DNA from: Benincasa hispida
Lineage: Eukaryota > Streptophyta > Magnoliopsida > Cucurbitales > Cucurbitaceae
Direction: 5' to 3'
DNA: 64,000 nucleotides
Assembly: GCF_009727055.1 (NCBI RefSeq)
Contig: NC_052349.1
Location: 30,855,285-30,919,284 of the forward strand
A program made the translations under genes and the position numbers. Each line of letters opens with the position of its first letter. Position 1 is the stretch's first letter. The notes beneath the pieces were generated by a model that saw nothing but the letters and a program-made list of their open reading frames with translations, was not told where the DNA came from and did no database searches. Below are positions 46,086 to 57,723 of the stretch, piece after piece.

Positions 46086-46713
46086 TAATGATTTAGGAGA
46101 CTAATGTACAATATACAATAAACTAAGACATACTCTAGTATCATCTCTCACTTGCCCTAGACAAGATGTTGCATGTCTCATAGACCCAGACTCTCCAGGT
46201 GACCCTCAAACACTTTAGCCGTGAGGGCCTTTGTAAAGGCACCAACAACGTTGTGCTCTGATGCAATCTTCATGACTATCACATCACCACGATGCACAAT
46301 CTCCCTGATCATGTGATATTTTCGTTCGATGTGCTTACCTGACGATGACTTTGAGGCTCCTTCGTATTTGCCACAGCCCCGCTGTTATCACAATAAAGAG
46401 TGATAGGCAAATCCACATTTGGAACAACTTCCAAATCTAAAAGGAATTTTCTCAGCCAAACAGCCTCCTTAGCTTCTTTAAAAGCAGCTACGTATTTGAC
46501 TTCCATATTAGAGTCCGTGATGCATCCTTGCTTGATGCTTCGCCAGACTACAACCCCTCCATTCGGAGTGAAAACTGACCCTGATGTCGATTTGTGAGAA
46601 TCTCGATCGCTCTGAAAGTCAGAGTCCGTGTATCCTGTAAGGATCTGATCCTTATCTCCATACACGAGCATGTAGTCCCTCGTTCTCTGAAGATACTCGA
46701 AGATCGTCTTGAC
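46086..46713 (-). pseudogene. C2 RNase H
   Basis: GYTDSDFQSDRDSHKSTSGSVF with the first acidic residue, GGVVVWRSIKQGCITDSNMEVKY with Lys where AEY is usual, AVWLRKFLLDLEVVP and LYCDNSGAV are read at 46309-46713. Further left, HNVVGAFTKALTAKVFEG-like sequence (about 46190-46260) is the tail. An apparent start MYKRQ at 46714-46728 comes from adapter sequence, not the element. Confidence 0.85.
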
Positions 46714-46751
46714 CTGTCTCTTATACACATCTAGATGTGTATAAGAGACAG
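46714..46751. other. Untrimmed Nextera mate-pair junction adapter (two inverted Tn5 mosaic ends)
   Basis: Positions 46714-46732 read CTGTCTCTTATACACATCT and 46733-46751 read AGATGTGTATAAGAGACAG, the 19-bp Tn5 mosaic end and its exact reverse complement. Back to back they form the known Nextera mate-pair junction. The flanks GTCTTGAC (46706-46713) and GTTTTAAC (46752-46759) both align to the same spot of C1 (about 29338), so two similar but different copies appear to have been joined. The spurious peptides MYKRQ and MCIRDR that start here are known marks of this adapter in databases. Confidence 0.97.
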
Positions 46752-48050
46752 GTTTTAACTACTATCCAATAATCTAATCCTGGATTAGATTGATATCTAT
46801 TGACTATCCCTACTGCATAGCAAAAGTCGAGTCTGGTACACAACATTGCATACATCAAGCTTCCTACAACAGAGGCATAGGGAATTCGTCTTATCTCCTT
46901 AACCTCTTGAGGTGTCTTAGGATATTGATCCTAAGACAAAACAATTCCATGTCTGAAGGGTAACAAACCTCTCTTGTAATCCTGCATCCTGTACCTGATC
47001 AATATTTGATCAATGTACGATGCCTGAGATAGGGCTAACTATTTGTTTTTATGATCCCGAATGATCTGGATCCCTAGAACATACTGTGCCTTACCTAAAT
47101 CTTTCATTTGGAACTGGGAAGCTAGCCACTTCTTTAATTTCAGTCAGATACCCTATATCATTCCCAATGAGTAGGATATCACCCACAAATAGTATCAGGA
47201 AAGCTACTGAGTTGTTGATGATCTTCTTGTATACACAAGGCTCATCAACGTTTTGATCAAAGCCAAACGACTTGATAGTAATGTCAAATCTGGTGTTCCA
47301 AGATCTAAATGCTTGTTTCAGCCCATAAATGGACCTATTAAGCCTGCAAACTCTTTGCTCTTGATCGGGAACTACGAAACCCTCTAGTTGAGTCATATAG
47401 ATGGTCTCCTCAAGATTACCAATAAGAAAGGCAGCCTTGATGTCCATTTTTCTTATCTCATAATCATAAAATGTGGCTATGGATAGGAGGATCCTGATAG
47501 ACTTGCGCATGACAACAGGTGAGAAAGTTTCCTTATAGTCAAGTCCATCGACCTAGGTATAACCCTTTGCCACGAGTCGACCCTTAAAGGTTTGCACCTT
47601 TCCATCTACACCTCTATTTCGCTTATAAATCCACTTACACATAATAGGTCTTATCCCATCAGGCGGATCCACAAGCTCCCAGACGTTATTGAAGTACATA
47701 GACTCCATTTCCTGGTTCATGAATTTAATCCATTCATCCTTGTCAATATCCTCCATTGCTTTCTTAAAAGACAATGGATCCTCGACCCCATCATTAGAAA
47801 TGATGTTCTGGGCTTCAGTCAAACCCATGTAGTGATTCTGTGGGTTCATAACCCCCCCACTTCGTCGAGGCAGTCTCAACTCTTGAGTTGGTTGACTAGA
47901 TGTACCTACCTCAACAACTCTCGTTGATTTGTCGGCCTGTTCAACAACTCTTGTTGAACCCTCATCAGTCTCAGTCTCACTAGAAATCTCACATAAAACG
48001 AGCTTACTTCGTGGTTTATGATCCCTCATGTGGCCTTCTTCTAAGAAGAT
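46752..48050 (-). pseudogene. C2 reverse transcriptase and integrase-RT linker
   Basis: 48050 down to 47553 is one open frame with TQELRLPRRSGGVMNP, GVEDPLSFKKAMEDIDKDEW, YFNNVWELVDPPDGIRP and FKGRLVAKGYT. After a break, 47091-47510 continues with IRILLSIATFYDYEI, MDIKAAFLIGNLEETIYM, VCRLNRSIYGLKQAFRSW and the active site, which reads F-V-G-D in place of Y-V-D-D. This Asp-to-Gly change would abolish catalysis. The thumb/connection continues, broken, to the adapter. Confidence 0.87.
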
Positions 48051-49660
48051 TGTTGGGGTTGATGCCCTAAAGTCTCGTGTTCTATAGTTTGTAAACAGCA
48101 TGTACGAACGCCTGTGTTGTTAATATATGATATTTATTTCACATCTTGTAATTTTGCTCAGTTACTTGTTTTATTTTCTTTACCACAAACCAATAAACAT
48201 AAAATCCCTAGTTATCTGTATGTGACTTAAGCATGTATGTGGTGACATACAAGTGGATCATGTCTTGAGTGATAACCAAAATGGTCTGTAGTATATGGAT
48301 AAAGGAGGGAAACCTTATCCTGGTAATGCTATAGATGCGGCCCGCGTTGTGGAATGGTCACAAGTGTTGTGACTTGTCACAGATGGTCTGATCCTGATAA
48401 TTCGTGTTGGGGACATGCGAGCGGGGGCGTCCTATACAAAGAGTTTGTATAAGACCTAACCACGAAGTGTTAACGTCTCGTTATATAACACGTTCATGAT
48501 AGAGACTCCACTTCACTAGGATGACCATAGTAACATGACCTTAATCCTGAGTGAGTTGGGAACTCTTACCATTGAGGGCGGTTCTTTGATTTGTATGGGT
48601 GCGAATGGCCAGGTCACCAATTCAAATTGACAAGAGGAAGTTCGATTATATATAATATAATTGGACTGGTTAATTATATATGATATAATTGACAAATGTA
48701 TGAGATACATTATTTTGGAGGAAATTAGATATAAATATAATTTATATCAAGTAGAGGAGAAAATACTATAGTAGATATATGATATCAAACTATAGGATAA
48801 AAATATAATATGATTATATTAATTAGGTATTTAATTGGTTAATTATAAGATAATTATGCCAAATTTCACGTTCGGACAGGGGTTAGTGGGCAGCATCGGT
48901 TATTGTAAGCGATGAGTTAAAATGAAAAAGGTTTTCATTTTGAATCGCCCGTCAATCATCCAAAGTATTCGTGGGAGAGCGTGCGTTGGAGAATTGTTGA
49001 ATGATCATTTAAGCATTTCGAGAGACTATACGATAGCTCTTCTCCGCCTGAAGGATCGTCCACCTCACACTAAACGATCGCACACTGTCGCCTACACGAT
49101 CGAATAGCTTCTCTAAACGATCGTATAGTGTGCCAATTTAGTAAAACGATCGTGTACCTTTTCCTAAACGATCGTTCAGTAAATCTTACGTGATTGTATA
49201 GCTCCTCCTAAACGATAAGCACTTCTGCTATGCGATAGCATCGTTTTCTCTCCCATTTGCTTATCGCCTACACGATTCGTGTTTCCTCCGTCCTCTACTA
49301 AATTCACCACAACCCACCCTTTAGGTTTTCACTCCGAGAATACTTGGGGCTCTTTAGTGGTGGTGTCATCCCTGTTGCAGTCGTGAGTTCATGTTGATCA
49401 TGCTGCTACAGTCGACGTTTCCGCTGAGCGTTGGTAGATCTCGTGGAGGTTTTCCGCTGCGTTGGAGTTCCAAAGTGTGAAGACTGTCTTCAACTGGTAT
49501 GAAACTCTCTCCCTTGTTGTTTATCTTGTTCTTAGCATTCCGTTAATTAGAGTTTATTTGCATAACTATATGTATTGAATGTATAATATTGTATTTCAGT
49601 CATGGTGAGATCAAAGCGATCCAAACGCGCTCATGGAACTCTTAGATATGAGATCCTTAA
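48051..49660 (+). repeat. Solo copia LTR C3a inserted in C2 integrase
   Basis: 1,610 bp, TGTTGGGG...CCTTAA (CA end mutated), with a perfect AAGAT duplication (48046-48050 and 49661-49665). Removing it restores C2 sequence matching C1 near 30575. It matches the 3' LTR of C3b but lacks about 530 bp between TTCAAA words (compare 56163 and 56697). CGATCG palindromes cluster at 49010-49270. Confidence 0.9.
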
Positions 49661-50380
49661 AAGATAGCATTTGTAGAAACAAACACTTTGTTCTCACTCA
49701 GATCATAGAAGTATCCACCTCTCGTTTCCTTGGGATAGCCTACAAAGAGGTAAAATCTTGAATGTGGTTCCAACTTCTTCGGGTTAGTCAATAGCACATG
49801 TGTCGGACTCCCCAAATTCAGACATGACGTAAACTACCATTACGGCCTCTCCACAACTCAAAAGGCGTTTCAAAAAATCTTTTCAAGGGAACGTTATTCA
49901 AGATGTAGCATGTAGTCTCAACTGAAAACCCCCAAAATGAGTCTGGAAGATGAGCATAACTCATCATAGACTGAACCATATCCAACAAGGTTCTGTTTCT
50001 CCTTTCTGATATACCATTCTGCTAAGGTGTACTTAGGACCGAGATTTGGGACGCAATTCTATGTTCTATCATATAGTTCTGAAATTTGAGGTCCATATAC
50101 TCTCCACCATGATCAAATCGTAGTATTTTTATCTTCTTACCAAACAAGTTTTCAACCTTAGCCTTATAATCCTTGAATTTTTCAAGGGCTTCAGACTTAT
50201 ATTGAATTAGGTAGAGATACCCATACCTTGAATAATCATCTACGAAAGAATGAAATATTCATACCCACCTCGAGCCCTAACACTCATTGGATCACAAAGG
50301 TCAGAATGTACAAGCTCAAAGGCTTCCTTGGCTCTGTAACCTTTTCCAGTAAAAGGTCATTTGGTCATCTTGCCTTCAAG
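49661..50380 (-). pseudogene. C2 integrase fragment
   Basis: The DNA matches C1 30575-31290 with many small changes. The C-terminal part (GYPKETRGGYFYDLSENKVFVSTN) is at about 49665-49740 and the core with VRARGGYEYFI near 50250-50285. It ends at CATCTTGCCTTCAAG, where C3b begins. No long open frame remains. Confidence 0.8.
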
Positions 50381-52140
50381 GTAAATCGTTTAGGTCAGCA
50401 AGCTTCATCGTTTAGTAACTGACTAAATGATCGCTTAGTAACACGAGGTAGATCGTTTACCTGTCATCGCGGTACGCGATCGCATAGACAATCGTTTAGG
50501 TCAGCAAGCTTCATCGCTTAGTAACTAACTATACGATCGCTTAGTAACGCAAGGTAAATCATTTACCTGTCGTCATGCTACACGATCACATGGACGATCA
50601 GGTTTCACAGCCTCGTCGTTGTCTACGCGATTGTTTAATTTATGCTCTGATCGTATAGTGTGCGTTGAATGATCGGCTACCTACTCGAGTTTGCTACACG
50701 ATGAAGACCTTTTGATGGTTCAAGATTCGGTTCGCCTGTGAACCGGTTTGCTCAATGAAAAATGTAATAGATAAGGTTTTTTCATTCCCATTTTTTGTAG
50801 AGGCTCATCCCGGTCCATTAATCCTTTTGTTTATTACATGCGATGTATGTTTTTTATATGTCATATGGTATGAACATATAATAAATCCCACCTTAGGTTA
50901 TGCAATGGTCATGCATCATCTCTTTATTGTAATTGTTATAATTTAGAGAAGCATGGTTTAATTATGTAAGAGCATTCTCATGCATCATATAATATAAGAG
51001 TTATATTTATGTATGCATAAAAAGCATTGACATGCATCATCTTTATATTATAATTTTTATAGTATAAGGGTGAATGATAGCATGTTTGCTTGGTTGTTAC
51101 GTGTTATATAAAAGTTATATATAGTAATGATTGGAAATTGCATGAAGCATGACACATAGGTTACTTTATAAATGTTATAAACGCCTCATTGTGCACAATG
51201 GTTTTAGTTGTTTCTTTTTAAAAGTTAAAGAGAAATTAGAACTAAAAGAAATAAGAAAGACATGTATGCTCACTTAGGTTTAATTCATGGTTTTAAAGTG
51301 TTTAAAACTTGGATCACATAGACCTAAGATCACGGTTCTAATACGATTAGCAACCCTAAGGATTTAATCTTTTAATCAGTTTAATAGGATTAAATTGGCT
51401 AATAAAAGGTTAAAGTGTAGCAAATCTATCTATAAGGGACCTTTCGTCTAAGGCAGATTCTGTCTAGGCTGGGGTATTTAAGTTGACGGAAACGTAACAC
51501 CCTACCTGGGAACTTACCTAGAAAGGTGAATTAGATAGATTTGATGCATATATGCAAGTTAAGGACAATCCATTAAAGTGTTTAAATGTGACTAATTAAC
51601 TTGTTCATATTTCATAGACAAACGTTGTTTATGAACAAAGTTTAAAAAGAAGACTTAGACTAAAATTAATAGCCGGATTGTCTAGGTTAATGAATCCCTA
51701 CGTAAAACATTCAGTGTGAGGTACTTGGGGCAAAAAATGCTTCACTTAAACTTTTCACGTTTCTCCTAAATAGTCCATATCGTGAGATTTACCCTCTACC
51801 TCCGACACCTTTGGCATGTCCCCCTAACAGATGGTGTTTGGGTAGGTCAATATTAAGGTGGATGGAGAGAGTGTTCATAGTAAGTGGAAGCGGGAAGTGT
51901 GACAGCATATCCCTCGGTCTCCCCTGTTAGGTAGAATAAAGTTACTGCGCATCGTCTCGAGGCAGCTTGGGAGTGTCCCCCTAAAGGATGGCAGTTTTGC
52001 ACGTTTCTTTATTTGATCTCCTGTAAGAGGATAAGGTAACTTAGTCTCTTGTCCTAATCTGCTTCTTTCCTACGATGGGCTCATTAGGGCGGGACTCTGG
52101 TACCGAAAGCGAGGGGTTACACTTACATGGAATAGTTAAA
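50381..52140 (+). other. C3b leader region
   Basis: No conserved frame. The first 330 bp hold many CGATCG-centred palindromes; 50870-51180 is AT-rich with repeated ATGCATCAT and TTATAAT words; 51440-52090 matches the C2 leader (59650-59250, opposite strand), including TCTGTCTAGGCTGGGGTATTTAAG and several CCCCTAA blocks. It belongs to the long untranslated leader of this copia group. Confidence 0.7.
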
Positions 52141-53220
52141 GGTTAACCATTCTAGACCGAAAAATGGTGGTTGTTAGATTCAGTTCCAAAAGTTGGTTCT
52201 GCCTAATGGTTGAGAATGTCTCATCCCAGCGAAGGGGNNNNNNNNNNNNNNNNNNNNNNNNNNNNNNNNNNNNNNNNNNNNNNNNNNNNNNNNNNNNNNN
52301 NNNNNNNNNNNNNNNNNNNNNNNNNNNNNNNNNNNNNNNNNNNNNNNNNNNNNNNNNNNNNNNNNNNNNNNNNNNNNNNNNNNNNNNNNNNNNNNNNNNN
52401 NNNNNNNNNNNNNNNNNNNNNNNNNNNNNNNNNNNNNNNNNNNNNNNNNNNNNNNNNNNNNNNNNNNNNNNNNNNNNNNNNNNNNNNNNNNNNNNNNNNN
52501 NNNNNNNNNNNNNNNNNNNNNNNNNNNNNNNNNNNNNNNNNNNNNNNNNNNNNNNNNNNNNNNNNNNNNNNNNNNNNNNNNNNNNNNNNNNNNNNNNNNN
52601 NNNNNNNNNNNNNNNNNNNNNNNNNNNNNNNNAGATCATGGAGTCCCTGCGGGGATGTTTGGACAACCGTCTGAACAACTTATGCACGAGGCTCTTAAAT
52701 ACATATTCAATTCCAAAATGGAAGAAGGCACCTCTGTTTATGAACATGTGCTAAATATGATGGTCCACTTTAATGTGGCGGAGTTGAATGGGTCTACCAT
52801 CGATGAGGGCATCCAAGTTAGCATAATTCTGCATTCTTTGCCGAAGAGCTTCCTGCACTTTGTTAGCAATGTGATTCTTAACAAAGTGAAATATAACCTT
52901 AAAACTCTCCTCAACGAGTTGCAGACATATAATCTTTACTGAAAAGTAAGGAGAGGCGGAAGGGTGAGGCAAATGTTGCTTCATCCTCCAGGACATTCCA
53001 TAGAGGTTCGACCTCAGGAACGGAGTCTGCACCTTCTACTTCTAACTTTGCAAATGGGAAGAAGAAGGGTGGTAAGGGAAAAAGGAAGGCGCCTACTAAC
53101 CCACCGTCTATCGCCCCAAGTAAACGTCCACAAGTTGCTAAAGGAAAGTGTTTCCACTGAAACGAAGATAGACACTGGAAGAGGAACTGTCCTCGGTATC
53201 TGAAAGAGAAGAAAACAGCC
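52141..53220 (+). pseudogene. C3b gag with assembly gap
   Basis: A run of n covers 52238-52632 (395 positions) inside gag. After it, 52655-52942 reads MFGQPSEQLMHEALKYIFNSKMEEGTSVYEHVL and LPKSFLHFVSNVILNKVKYNL, the copia gag core. A Lys/Gly-rich linker follows. The zinc knuckle at about 53149-53190 has C-F-H-stop-N-E-D-R-H-W-K-R-N-C: the second Cys codon is TGA. Open frames that cross the gap are artefacts. Confidence 0.8.
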
Positions 53221-53880
53221 TAAGGCCAAAGTCGATAAAGGTAAATGTGATTTACTTGTGCTTGAAACTTGTTTAGTGGAGAATGATGATTCTGCCTGGA
53301 TAATTGATTTGAGCGCCACTAAACATGTTTGTTCTTCTTTTTAGGGGATTAGAACTTGGCGACACCTGAAGGCTGGTAAGATGACGATGTGAGTAGGCAC
53401 CGGGCACGTTGTCTCAACTGTGGCAGTGGGAGGACTCTAGTTAGCTTTACAGAATAGGTTTCTTATTTTAAATAATGTATATATTGTTCTCGAACTAAGA
53501 GGAACCTTATTCTGTTAAGTGTTTATTGCAATGTAAATATACTCTCTCTTTTAATGTGGATAAATTGTTATTCATAAAGATGGTGTTTTTATTTGCATAG
53601 CAAATTTGGAATCGAATTTATATGTGCTAAGGTCGTTAGCCATTAATTCCCTCCATAATACTAAATTGTTCAGAACTGCTGTAAATCAATCAAAACGTCG
53701 ATGAATTTCTCTAAAAGAAAATGCCTAACTTTGGTATCTTCGTTTAGGGCACATCAATCTCAATGGGATTGAGAGATTGGTGACTAATGGACTTCTAAGT
53801 TAATTAGAAGAAAATTCTTTACCAGCGTGCGAATCTTGCCTTGAGGGTAAGATGACTAGACAACCTTTTACTGGAAAAGG
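53221..53880 (+). pseudogene. C3b protease and GAG-pre-integrase
   Basis: LVLETCLVENDDSAWIIDLSATKHV (about 53250-53325) is the protease start with D-L-S-A in place of D-S-G-A. GTGHVVSTVAVGG follows after a stop, then GHINLNGIERLV and LPACESCLEGKMTRQPFTGKGHRA (about 53755-53890) of the pre-integrase domain, with stops near 53341, 53391 and 53800. Confidence 0.8.
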
Positions 53881-54640
53881 TCATAGAGCCAAGGATCCTC
53901 TTAAGTTAGTACATTCTGACCTTTGTGGTCCTATGAATGTGTGAGCTTGAGGTGGCTATGAGTATTTATCAGTTTCACTGATGATTACTCCAGGTACGGG
54001 TATGTTTATCTTATGCAACAGAAGTCTGAATCCTTTGAAAAGTTCAAAGAGTTCAAGGCTGAAGTGAAAATGCATTAGATAGACGGATTAAAACACTTCG
54101 ATCGGATCGAGGTGGAGAGTTTTTGGACTCAGCATTCCAGGACAATTTGATAGAGCATGGAATCGTTTCCCAACTCTCAGCACCAGGTACACCTCAGCAG
54201 AATGGTGTGGCAAAGAGGAGAAATAGGACCTTGTTAGACATGGTTCGCTCAATGATGAGTACACTTCCTTATCGGACTCGTTTTGGGGTTTCGCAGAGGA
54301 GACTGCGGTATACATACTCAACTGTGTTCCCTCCAAGAGTGTTGCAAGAACACCTCTGGAGTTGTGGAATGGGAGTAAAGCTAGTTTACGTCACTTCCGC
54401 ATTTGAGGTTACCCTGCACATGTGCTTGAGGCTAATCCCAAGAAGTTGGAACCACGGTCGAGGTTATGCCATTTTGTAGGATACCCCAAAGGTACACGAG
54501 GGGTTATTTTTATGATCCGACGGAAAATATGGTGTTTGTTTCAAAAAACGCTACTTTTCTAGAGGAGGATCATATAAGGGAGCACAGTCCACGAAGCAAA
54601 GTCGTGTTGCGTGAGCTTTCTAATGAAACTACTAAACTTC
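53881..54640 (+). pseudogene. C3b integrase
   Basis: LVHSDLCGPMNV (about 53907-53942) has the first catalytic Asp and is followed by a TGA. RSDRGGEFLDSAFQDN (about 54097-54147) has the second Asp. KRRNRTLLDMVRSMMS (about 54210-54255) has Lys-Arg-Arg where the Glu-Arg-Arg motif with the third acidic residue is expected. The open piece 54466-54675 has RGYFYDPTENMVFVSKN. It is inactive through stops and the Glu-to-Lys change. Confidence 0.82.
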
Positions 54641-55370
54641 AACAAGAGTTGTTAAAGAGCCTGCTATATCAGTAAGAGTTGTTGATGGGAGTTCATCCAG
54701 TAGGTCAGTTCCACCTCAAAAGTTGAGGGAACCTCGACATAGTGGGAGGGTTGCGGACCCACCCGATCGCTATCTAGATTTCACAGAAATCCTTGCTATG
54801 GTAGCAGATGGCGACGTTGAGGATCCGTTGTCTTAAAAGAAGGAAATAGAGGATGTTGACTGGGGTGAATGGGTCAAGGCCATGGATCTTGAGATAAAGT
54901 CGATGTACTTCAACTCCGTATGTGATCTTGTAAATCAACGAACTGAATCGGTCCATTTATTGACTGAAACAGGCATCTCGATCTTGGAACATTCGAATTG
55001 ATACTGCGATCAAGTCGTATGGCTTTGGCAAAAACGTTGATGAACCTTATATCTACAAGAAGATCATCAATGCTTCAGTAGTCTTCTTAATGTTGTATGT
55101 AGACGATATCCCACTCATTAGGAATGATGTAGGTCTACCGACTGCAGTTAAGAACCGGCTAGTGACCCAATTCCAAATGAAAGATTTGGGAGAGGCTCGG
55201 TTTGTTCTAGGTATACAGATCTTTCGGAGTCATAAGAACACAGTACTAGCACTGTCTTAGGCATCGTACATTGACAAGAAGTTGCTCAAGTACTCGATGC
55301 TAGCACTTTGTCTAAGGACATGTGTAATAAGACACCTCAAGAGGTTAAGAAGATGAGTCGGTAGGTATAT
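54641..55370 (+). pseudogene. C3b reverse transcriptase, internally deleted
   Basis: The N-terminal lead-in (DVEDPLS, KAMDLEIKSMYFNSV at about 54815-54920) breaks off and resumes near 54967 with KQASRSWNIRIDTAIKSYGFGKNVDEPYIY. The fingers and half of the palm (about 110 residues present in C2) are deleted. The catalytic Y-V-D-D is present (55097-55108, LYVDDIPLI), followed by QFQMKDLGEARFVLGIQIF. It cannot be functional. Confidence 0.85.
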
Positions 55371-55586
55371 GTCTAACCCATACCATTTTAATGTTGTTGA
55401 CCCGTTTACGAAGGCTCTCACGACTATAGTGTTTGAGAGACACCTACGGAGCATGGATCTACAGGATTGTCTACGGGTGGACTAGGGCAAGTGGGAGATT
55501 TTCTTGTACTGGGCTTTTATGCCCTAGTTTATTGTTTTGTACTAGAATTTTGTACACCCCACTTCGCTTTAGGAAAAGTGGGAGAT
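55371..55586 (+). pseudogene. C3b RNase H tail and polypurine tract
   Basis: Only the last part of RNase H remains: VDPFTKALTTIVFERHLRSMDLQ (about 55391-55465). A first AAGTGGGAGAT (about 55490) and a second AAAAGTGGGAGAT (55574-55586) are about 85 bp apart; the second touches the LTR and is the likely polypurine tract. Confidence 0.78.
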
Positions 55587-57723
55587 TTTTGGGGTTGATG
55601 CCCTAAAGTTTCGTGTCATGTAGTTTGTATACAATTTGTACGAATGCATGTTTTGTTAATATATGATATTTACTTCACATCTTGTATTTTTGATCATTTG
55701 CTTATTTTATTTGCTTTACCACAAAACAATAAACATAAAATCCCTGGTTATCTGTATGTGACTCAAGCATGTATGTGGTGACATACAAGTGGATCATGTC
55801 TTGAGTGATAACCAAAATAGTCTATAGTATATGGATATATAAGGGAAATCTTATCCTTGTAATGTTATGGATGCGGCCCACTTTATGGAATGGTCATAAC
55901 TGTTGTGACTTGTCACAGATGGTCTGATCCTGATCATTCGTGTTAAGAACATACGAGCGGGGACGTCCTATACAAAAAGTTTGTATTAGACCTGACCATG
56001 AAGTGTCAACGTCTTGTTATATAACACCGTTCATGACAGAGACTTCACTTCACCGTTCATGACAGACACCGTTCATAACACCTCAATCCTAAGTGAGATA
56101 GGAACCCCTGCCATTGAGGGCGGTCCTTTGATTTGTGTGGGTGCGAGTGGCTAGGTCGCCGATTCAAAACTACCATTTTGGGGATTCGACTGATTTGGGA
56201 GTTGGGAACTCAGCTACACAAAATGAAATTCACTCCTTCCCTGAGGCAGAGGTAAGTAGATAGATTGCTCCCTTAAGGGCTGATTCCGGGGCTTAAACGA
56301 TGTGATGCCACACACCTTCTCTTGGCCCGAGAGGTGTTCACACATAGTTGGACTATGTTGTATTGTTCATTAAAGAAATCAGTGGTACTTAAGGAGTGAG
56401 ATGTAACTACTGGGACAAAACGATAATTTGGCCCAACTGTACTTACGAGCATCTGTGAAGGGTCATCGTACTCATGATTGGTTATATCCAATGGAGACAT
56501 AAATATATCTGTCGTAAAAAAAGTTTAGTTGTTGGCTTTAGTTGAATGCCTAACAGTTAATGGATGGTAGAACTCATGGCTAAAGAGTTTAATCATCTAT
56601 TCACGGACCGTTAGAGCTTCGAGCCATAGGTCCATTAGGTCCCCTGGGTAGCTTGGATAAAGTCGATAACCAGTGTTTTGGTTAATTTGAAATGTTCAAA
56701 TTGACAAGAGAAAGTTCGATTATATATGATATAATTGGACTAGTTAATTATATATGATATAATTGGCTAAATGTATGAGATACATTATTTTGGAAGAAAT
56801 TAGATATTAATATGATTTATATCAAGAAGAGGAGAAAATACTATAGTAGATATGTGATATCAAACTATATGATAAAAATATAATATGATTATATTTATTA
56901 TTAATTAGTTGGTTAATTATATGATAATTAATAAAAAATTCACGTTCAGACGTGAGTTAATGGGGCAGCATTGGTTATTGTAACCGATTAATTAAAATGA
57001 AAATAGTTTTCATTTTGATCAATCGCCCAAAAGAATTCGCAAGCGCGCGCTGGTGAAAAGATAAAACGATCACTTAAGATTTTCGAGAGCCTATACGATA
57101 GTTGCCTCGTGCCGAAACGATCATCCACCTTGCGCCTAAACGATCGCATACTTGTTCTTACATGATCGCATAGCTTCTCTAAACGATCGTATAGTGGGTC
57201 GATTTATCTAAATGATCGTATACCTTTTCCTCAATGATCGTTCAGTAAATCCTACATGATCGTGTAGCTCCTCCTAAACGATAAGCATTTATGTTATGCG
57301 ATAGCATCTTTTTCCCTCGCACTTGCTTATCGCCTACACGATTCGTGTTTCCTCCTTCCTCTACCAAATTCACCAAAGACCACGCTTTGGGTTCTCACTC
57401 CGAGAATACCCGAGGCTCTTTTCTGGTGGTGTCGTCTCTATGGCGTTCGTGTTCGTGCGGTTGTTCGTGTTGCTTTTGTTGATGTTGCTACTGGGCATTG
57501 GTAGATCACTTGGAGGTTTTCACTGCTTTGAGTGTTGAAGTTTGAAGAACATCTTCAACTGGTATGACACTCTTTCCCTTGTTATTTTGTTGTTCATAGC
57601 ATGCCATTAATTAAGATTTGTTTGCATAACTGTATGATTTGAATATATAATATGTATTTTGGCCATTGTAAGATCAGAGCGATCCGAACGTGCTCATGGA
57701 ACTCTTCGGTAAGAGATCCTTCA
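55587..57723 (+). repeat. C3b 3' LTR
   Basis: 2,137 bp. It starts TTTTGGGGTTGATG (TG to TT), ends GATCCTTCA, and matches C3a except for the 530-bp segment C3a lacks. A short triplication of CACCGTTCATGACAG/CACCGTTCATAACAC sits at about 56025-56082. CGATCG palindromes occur at 57060-57310. Confidence 0.88.

Larger units (their letters stand above)
50381..57723 (+). mobile_element. 5'-truncated Ty1/copia element C3b inserted in C2
   Basis: The + strand order is leader, gag, protease, integrase, RT, RNase H tail, polypurine tract and 3' LTR (55587-57723). The 5' LTR and primer site are absent: the element begins abruptly in leader sequence at 50381. C2 DNA resumes at 57724 with ATTCACACACTGGC; in C1 the matching site reads GGCATGATTCACATACCGGC, so GCATG and the left junction were lost with the 5' LTR. 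The interior also carries deletions in RT and RNase H. Confidence 0.8.

Noticed and set aside
46714..46751. Real Tn5 or IS50 insertion
   Set aside because: Only the two engineered mosaic ends are present, back to back, with no transposon body. This is library adapter.
50228..50946. Short open frames over the C2/C3b junction
   Set aside because: They read through antisense integrase or leader DNA and match no family protein.
52164..52754. Long open frame over 52164-52754
   Set aside because: It is open only because it crosses the n gap; the real gag frame starts after it.
48051..57723. C3a and C3b as 5' and 3' LTRs of one element
   Set aside because: C3a has its own perfect AAGAT duplication, and 720 bp of C2 integrase DNA in opposite orientation lies between it and C3b.
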